Below are positions 6,507-7,628 of a stretch of 7,628 bases of DNA, one piece after another. The stretch is from JACQAI01 sp035507915 (lineage in GTDB: Bacteria > Pseudomonadota > Alphaproteobacteria > Elsterales > Elsteraceae), in the NCBI GenBank assembly GCA_035507915.1, contig DATJNS010000496.1:1-7628 (forward strand). The letters run 5' to 3'. The notes beneath the pieces were generated by a model. That model had not been told where the DNA came from and searched no databases. It saw only the letters and a list, made by a program, of their open reading frames with translations. The stretch's first letter is position 1, and every line of letters starts with the position of its first letter. The position numbers and the translations under genes are program-made.

Positions 6507-6526
6507 GAATTCGGAATTCCGAATTC
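6507..6526. promoter_or_regulatory. Putative GntR operator: perfect 20-bp palindrome of three GAATTC units
   Basis: The sequence is GAATTC-G-GAATTC-C-GAATTC, identical to its own reverse complement over all 20 bp and built on a 7-bp period. It is an AT-rich island in very GC-rich surroundings, 12 bp upstream of the regulator start. It overlaps the end of the predicted -10 box and the expected transcription start of the operon. This is the classical position for a repressor operator. Binding by the adjacent FadR-type protein is inferred. Confidence 0.7.
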
Positions 6527-6552
6527 CTAGCCGCGACGGTCGTGGGAGTCAA
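6524..6552 (-). promoter_or_regulatory. Predicted promoter of the GntR-dioxygenase-dehydrogenase operon
   Basis: On the minus strand, TTGACT (complement of 6547-6552) is followed by a 17-bp spacer and TAGGAA (complement of 6524-6529). The -35 is strong and the -10 is weak. The start would fall near 6517, inside the palindrome, giving a leader of about 22 bases with no obvious ribosome binding site. Confidence 0.45.
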
Positions 6553-6638
6553 GGATGGCCGCGGCGCCCCGGCTTCTCGCCGGCCCAGGTGGCGGCTAGG
6601 CTGCCGCCCGGGCACCGCGGAACGGCAGGGAGGCAGCC

Positions 6639-7349
6639 ATGGTCGAGGGCGTGAAGGCGCTGGTCTTCGATGTGTTCGGCACCGTGGTCGACTGGCGCTC
6701 GAGCATCATCGCCGACCTCGAGGCGTTCGGCCGCGCCAGGAACGTTCGCGCCGACTGGGTCGGGCTGACCGACGCCTGGCGCGCCGGCTACCAGCCGGCG
6801 ATGGACCGCGTGCGCAAGGGCGAGCTGCCATGGACGCACATCGACGTGCTCCATCGCATGGTGCTCGATAGGCTGCTCGTCGAGTTCAAGGTCGAGGGCC
6901 TGAGCGAGGCCGACAAGGCTCACGTCAATCGCGTGTGGCACCGGCTCAACGGCTGGCCCGACGCGGTCGAAGGGCTGACGCGCCTCAAGCGCAAGTTCAT
7001 CATCTCGACCTTGTCGAACGGCAACACCTCGCTGCTCGTCAACATGGCGAAGCATGCCGGCTTGCCGTGGGACTGCGTGCTGTCGGCCGAGACCTTCAAG
7101 GCCTACAAGCCCGACCCGCGCGCCTATCTCGGCGCCGCCGAGGTCCTCGGCCTGAAGCCCGGCGAGGTCATGATGACGGCGGCGCACAACAGCGATCTCG
7201 TCGCCGCCTCGAAGCAGGGGCTGCGCACCGCGTTCGTCGCGCGCCCCAAGGAATACGGCCCGCACCAGAAGAAGGACATGAAGGCCGAGCACGCCTTCGA
7301 CGTCGTCGCCACCGATTTCGTCGACCTCGCCGCCAAGCTCGGCGCCTGA
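6639..7349 (+). CDS. Type II haloacid dehalogenase-like HAD hydrolase
   Basis: This 236-residue cytoplasmic hydrolase belongs to the HAD superfamily, L-2-haloacid dehalogenase-like group. The nucleophile is D11 in FDVFGTVVDWR. Motif II is S126 in LSNGN, and motif III is K157 in YKPDPRAY with Y163 six residues later, as in L-2-haloacid dehalogenases. The acidic loop is AAHNSDL, with D186. Its spacing from K157 equals that between K151 and D180 in the Pseudomonas YL enzyme as I recall it, but the Asn of that enzyme is replaced here by H183. R48 in AWRAGY may serve as the halide/carboxylate Arg. AGGGAGG at 6627-6633 lies five bases before the ATG, and a GGCGGC-TAGGCT-GCCGCC hairpin lies further up (6591-6608). 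It is divergent from the operon. Dehalogenase activity is plausible but unproven; a phosphatase is the alternative. Confidence 0.87.
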   Translation: MVEGVKALVFDVFGTVVDWRSSIIADLEAFGRARNVRADWVGLTDAWRAGYQPAMDRVRKGELPWTHIDVLHRMVLDRLLVEFKVEGLSEADKAHVNRVWHRLNGWPDAVEGLTRLKRKFIISTLSNGNTSLLVNMAKHAGLPWDCVLSAETFKAYKPDPRAYLGAAEVLGLKPGEVMMTAAHNSDLVAASKQGLRTAFVARPKEYGPHQKKDMKAEHAFDVVATDFVDLAAKLGA

Positions 7350-7381
7350 GCGTCGCTCCAACGTCGTGCCGTTGCATTCAT

Positions 7382-7462
7382 CGTCATCCCCGCGCAAGCG
7401 GGGATCCAGGAGTCGAACGGCGGTACTCGTGACTCTGGATGCCCGCGTTTGCGGGCATGACG
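7382..7462 (+). repeat. Dispersed palindromic repeat, cloverleaf-type, copy 2
   Basis: This 81-bp copy of the element at 702-783 is in the same orientation. The first 34 bases are identical in both copies, and differences cluster in the central loop. The closing stem is 7382-7387 with 7457-7462. Hairpin 1 (7388-7403) has a GCAA loop. The central arm pairs ATCCAGGAGTC with GACTCTGGAT (7404-7414 and 7431-7440) with only a bulged G. Hairpin 2 is 7441-7456 with a GTTT loop. It begins 32 bp after the HAD stop and ends 25 bp before the next gene, the same type of position as copy 1. Confidence 0.9.
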
Positions 7463-7487
7463 ACATTTTGTGAGAAAGGACCAGGAG

Positions 7488-7628
7488 ATGCGCACGTACA
7501 AGATCGCGGCCATCCCGGCCGACGGCATCGGGCCCGAGGTGATCGCCGCCGGGCTCACGGTGCTCGAGGCGCTGCAGCAGCGCGAGACCGGCTTCAAGCT
7601 CGAGGTCGCGCACTTCGATTGGGGCTCC
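7488..7628 (+). CDS. Tartrate dehydrogenase/isopropylmalate dehydrogenase family enzyme, N-terminal fragment
   Basis: The first 47 codons of a gene run off the right edge. The N-terminus MRTYKIAAIPADGIGPEVIA carries the family's nucleotide-side loop (PxDGIGPEV) of the isocitrate/isopropylmalate dehydrogenase superfamily. The following VAHFDWGS segment resembles the tartrate dehydrogenase/decarboxylase and D-malate dehydrogenase branch (TtuC/DmlA-like) better than LeuB or Icd. Those enzymes oxidise 2-hydroxy diacids with NAD and Mn2+ or Mg2+ in the cytoplasm. GAAAGGA ending at 7480 sits seven bases before the ATG; an AGGAG directly abutting the ATG is too close to be used. The exact substrate cannot be decided from this fragment, because the specificity residues lie beyond the window. 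Confidence 0.82.
   Translation, partial: MRTYKIAAIPADGIGPEVIAAGLTVLEALQQRETGFKLEVAHFDWGS

Noticed and set aside
6507..6526. The triple GAATTC as an EcoRI linker artefact or assembly chimera
   Set aside because: It sits at a sensible operator distance from a regulator gene and overlaps a promoter-like pair of boxes; composition on both sides is the same. It cannot be excluded without related genomes.
3522..6530. A 1002-codon open frame on the plus strand covering the minus-strand operon
   Set aside because: It is antisense to three well-supported genes, is Arg/Ala/Gly-rich and low in complexity, and has no family motif; typical shadow of high-GC coding DNA.
702..7462. The two similar 81-82 bp repeats as part of a CRISPR or an insertion sequence
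   Set aside because: Only two copies about 6.6 kb apart, no regular spacers, no transposase and no target-site duplication; they fit a dispersed palindromic element.
6549..7613. A 354-codon minus-strand frame opposite the HAD gene and the start of the dehydrogenase gene
   Set aside because: It reads through the cloverleaf repeat and two plus-strand genes with clear motifs, so it is not a real gene.

Overview
The window is very GC-rich, gene-dense bacterial chromosome. The third codon positions are strongly biased to G/C, and all genes look native to that composition. The content is catabolic: an amidohydrolase, a 2-oxoglutarate dioxygenase, dehydrogenases, a HAD hydrolase, a carboxymuconolactone-decarboxylase-like protein and a FadR-type regulator. 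Together with a dispersed palindromic repeat starting CGTCATCCCCGCGCAAGCGGGG, this suggests an alphaproteobacterium (Rhodospirillales or Hyphomicrobiales-like, e.g. Reyranella/Bradyrhizobium-type). That placement is an inference from style, not from a marker gene.

Layout, left to right. (1) Positions 1-681, plus strand: two overlapping tandem copies of a small Lin0512-family protein of unknown function. (2) 702-783: an 82-bp repeat that can fold as a cloverleaf. (3) 820-1221, plus: a carboxymuconolactone decarboxylase-family protein. (4) 1238-1495, minus, convergent: a small single-pass membrane protein of unknown function. (5) 1496-1745: about 250 bp without a convincing gene or promoter, ending in a good ribosome binding site. 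(6) 1746-3461, plus: an amidohydrolase of the N-acyl-D-amino-acid deacylase group. (7) 3462-3641: a convergent gap rich in short inverted repeats. (8) 6494 down to 3642, minus: a compact three-gene operon reading GntR/FadR regulator, EctD-like Fe(II)/2OG dioxygenase, SAF-domain NAD-dependent dehydrogenase. Its promoter region carries a perfect 20-bp palindrome made of three GAATTC units. (9) 6639-7349, plus, divergent from the operon: a type II haloacid dehalogenase-like HAD hydrolase. (10) 7382-7462: a second copy of the cloverleaf repeat. (11) 7488 to the window end, plus: the first 47 codons of a tartrate dehydrogenase/isopropylmalate dehydrogenase-type enzyme.

The most coherent candidate for an undescribed system is the minus-strand operon. 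A FadR-like repressor probably controls its own promoter through the GAATTC palindrome. The dioxygenase probably hydroxylates a small polar substrate, and the dehydrogenase may oxidise the product. The dioxygenase keeps the ectoine-hydroxylase chassis, but at least two positions thought to contact ectoine have changed and no ectoine genes are in the window. The flanking HAD hydrolase and tartrate dehydrogenase-like gene fit a small-organic-acid catabolic neighbourhood, but no single pathway can be proven from the sequence.
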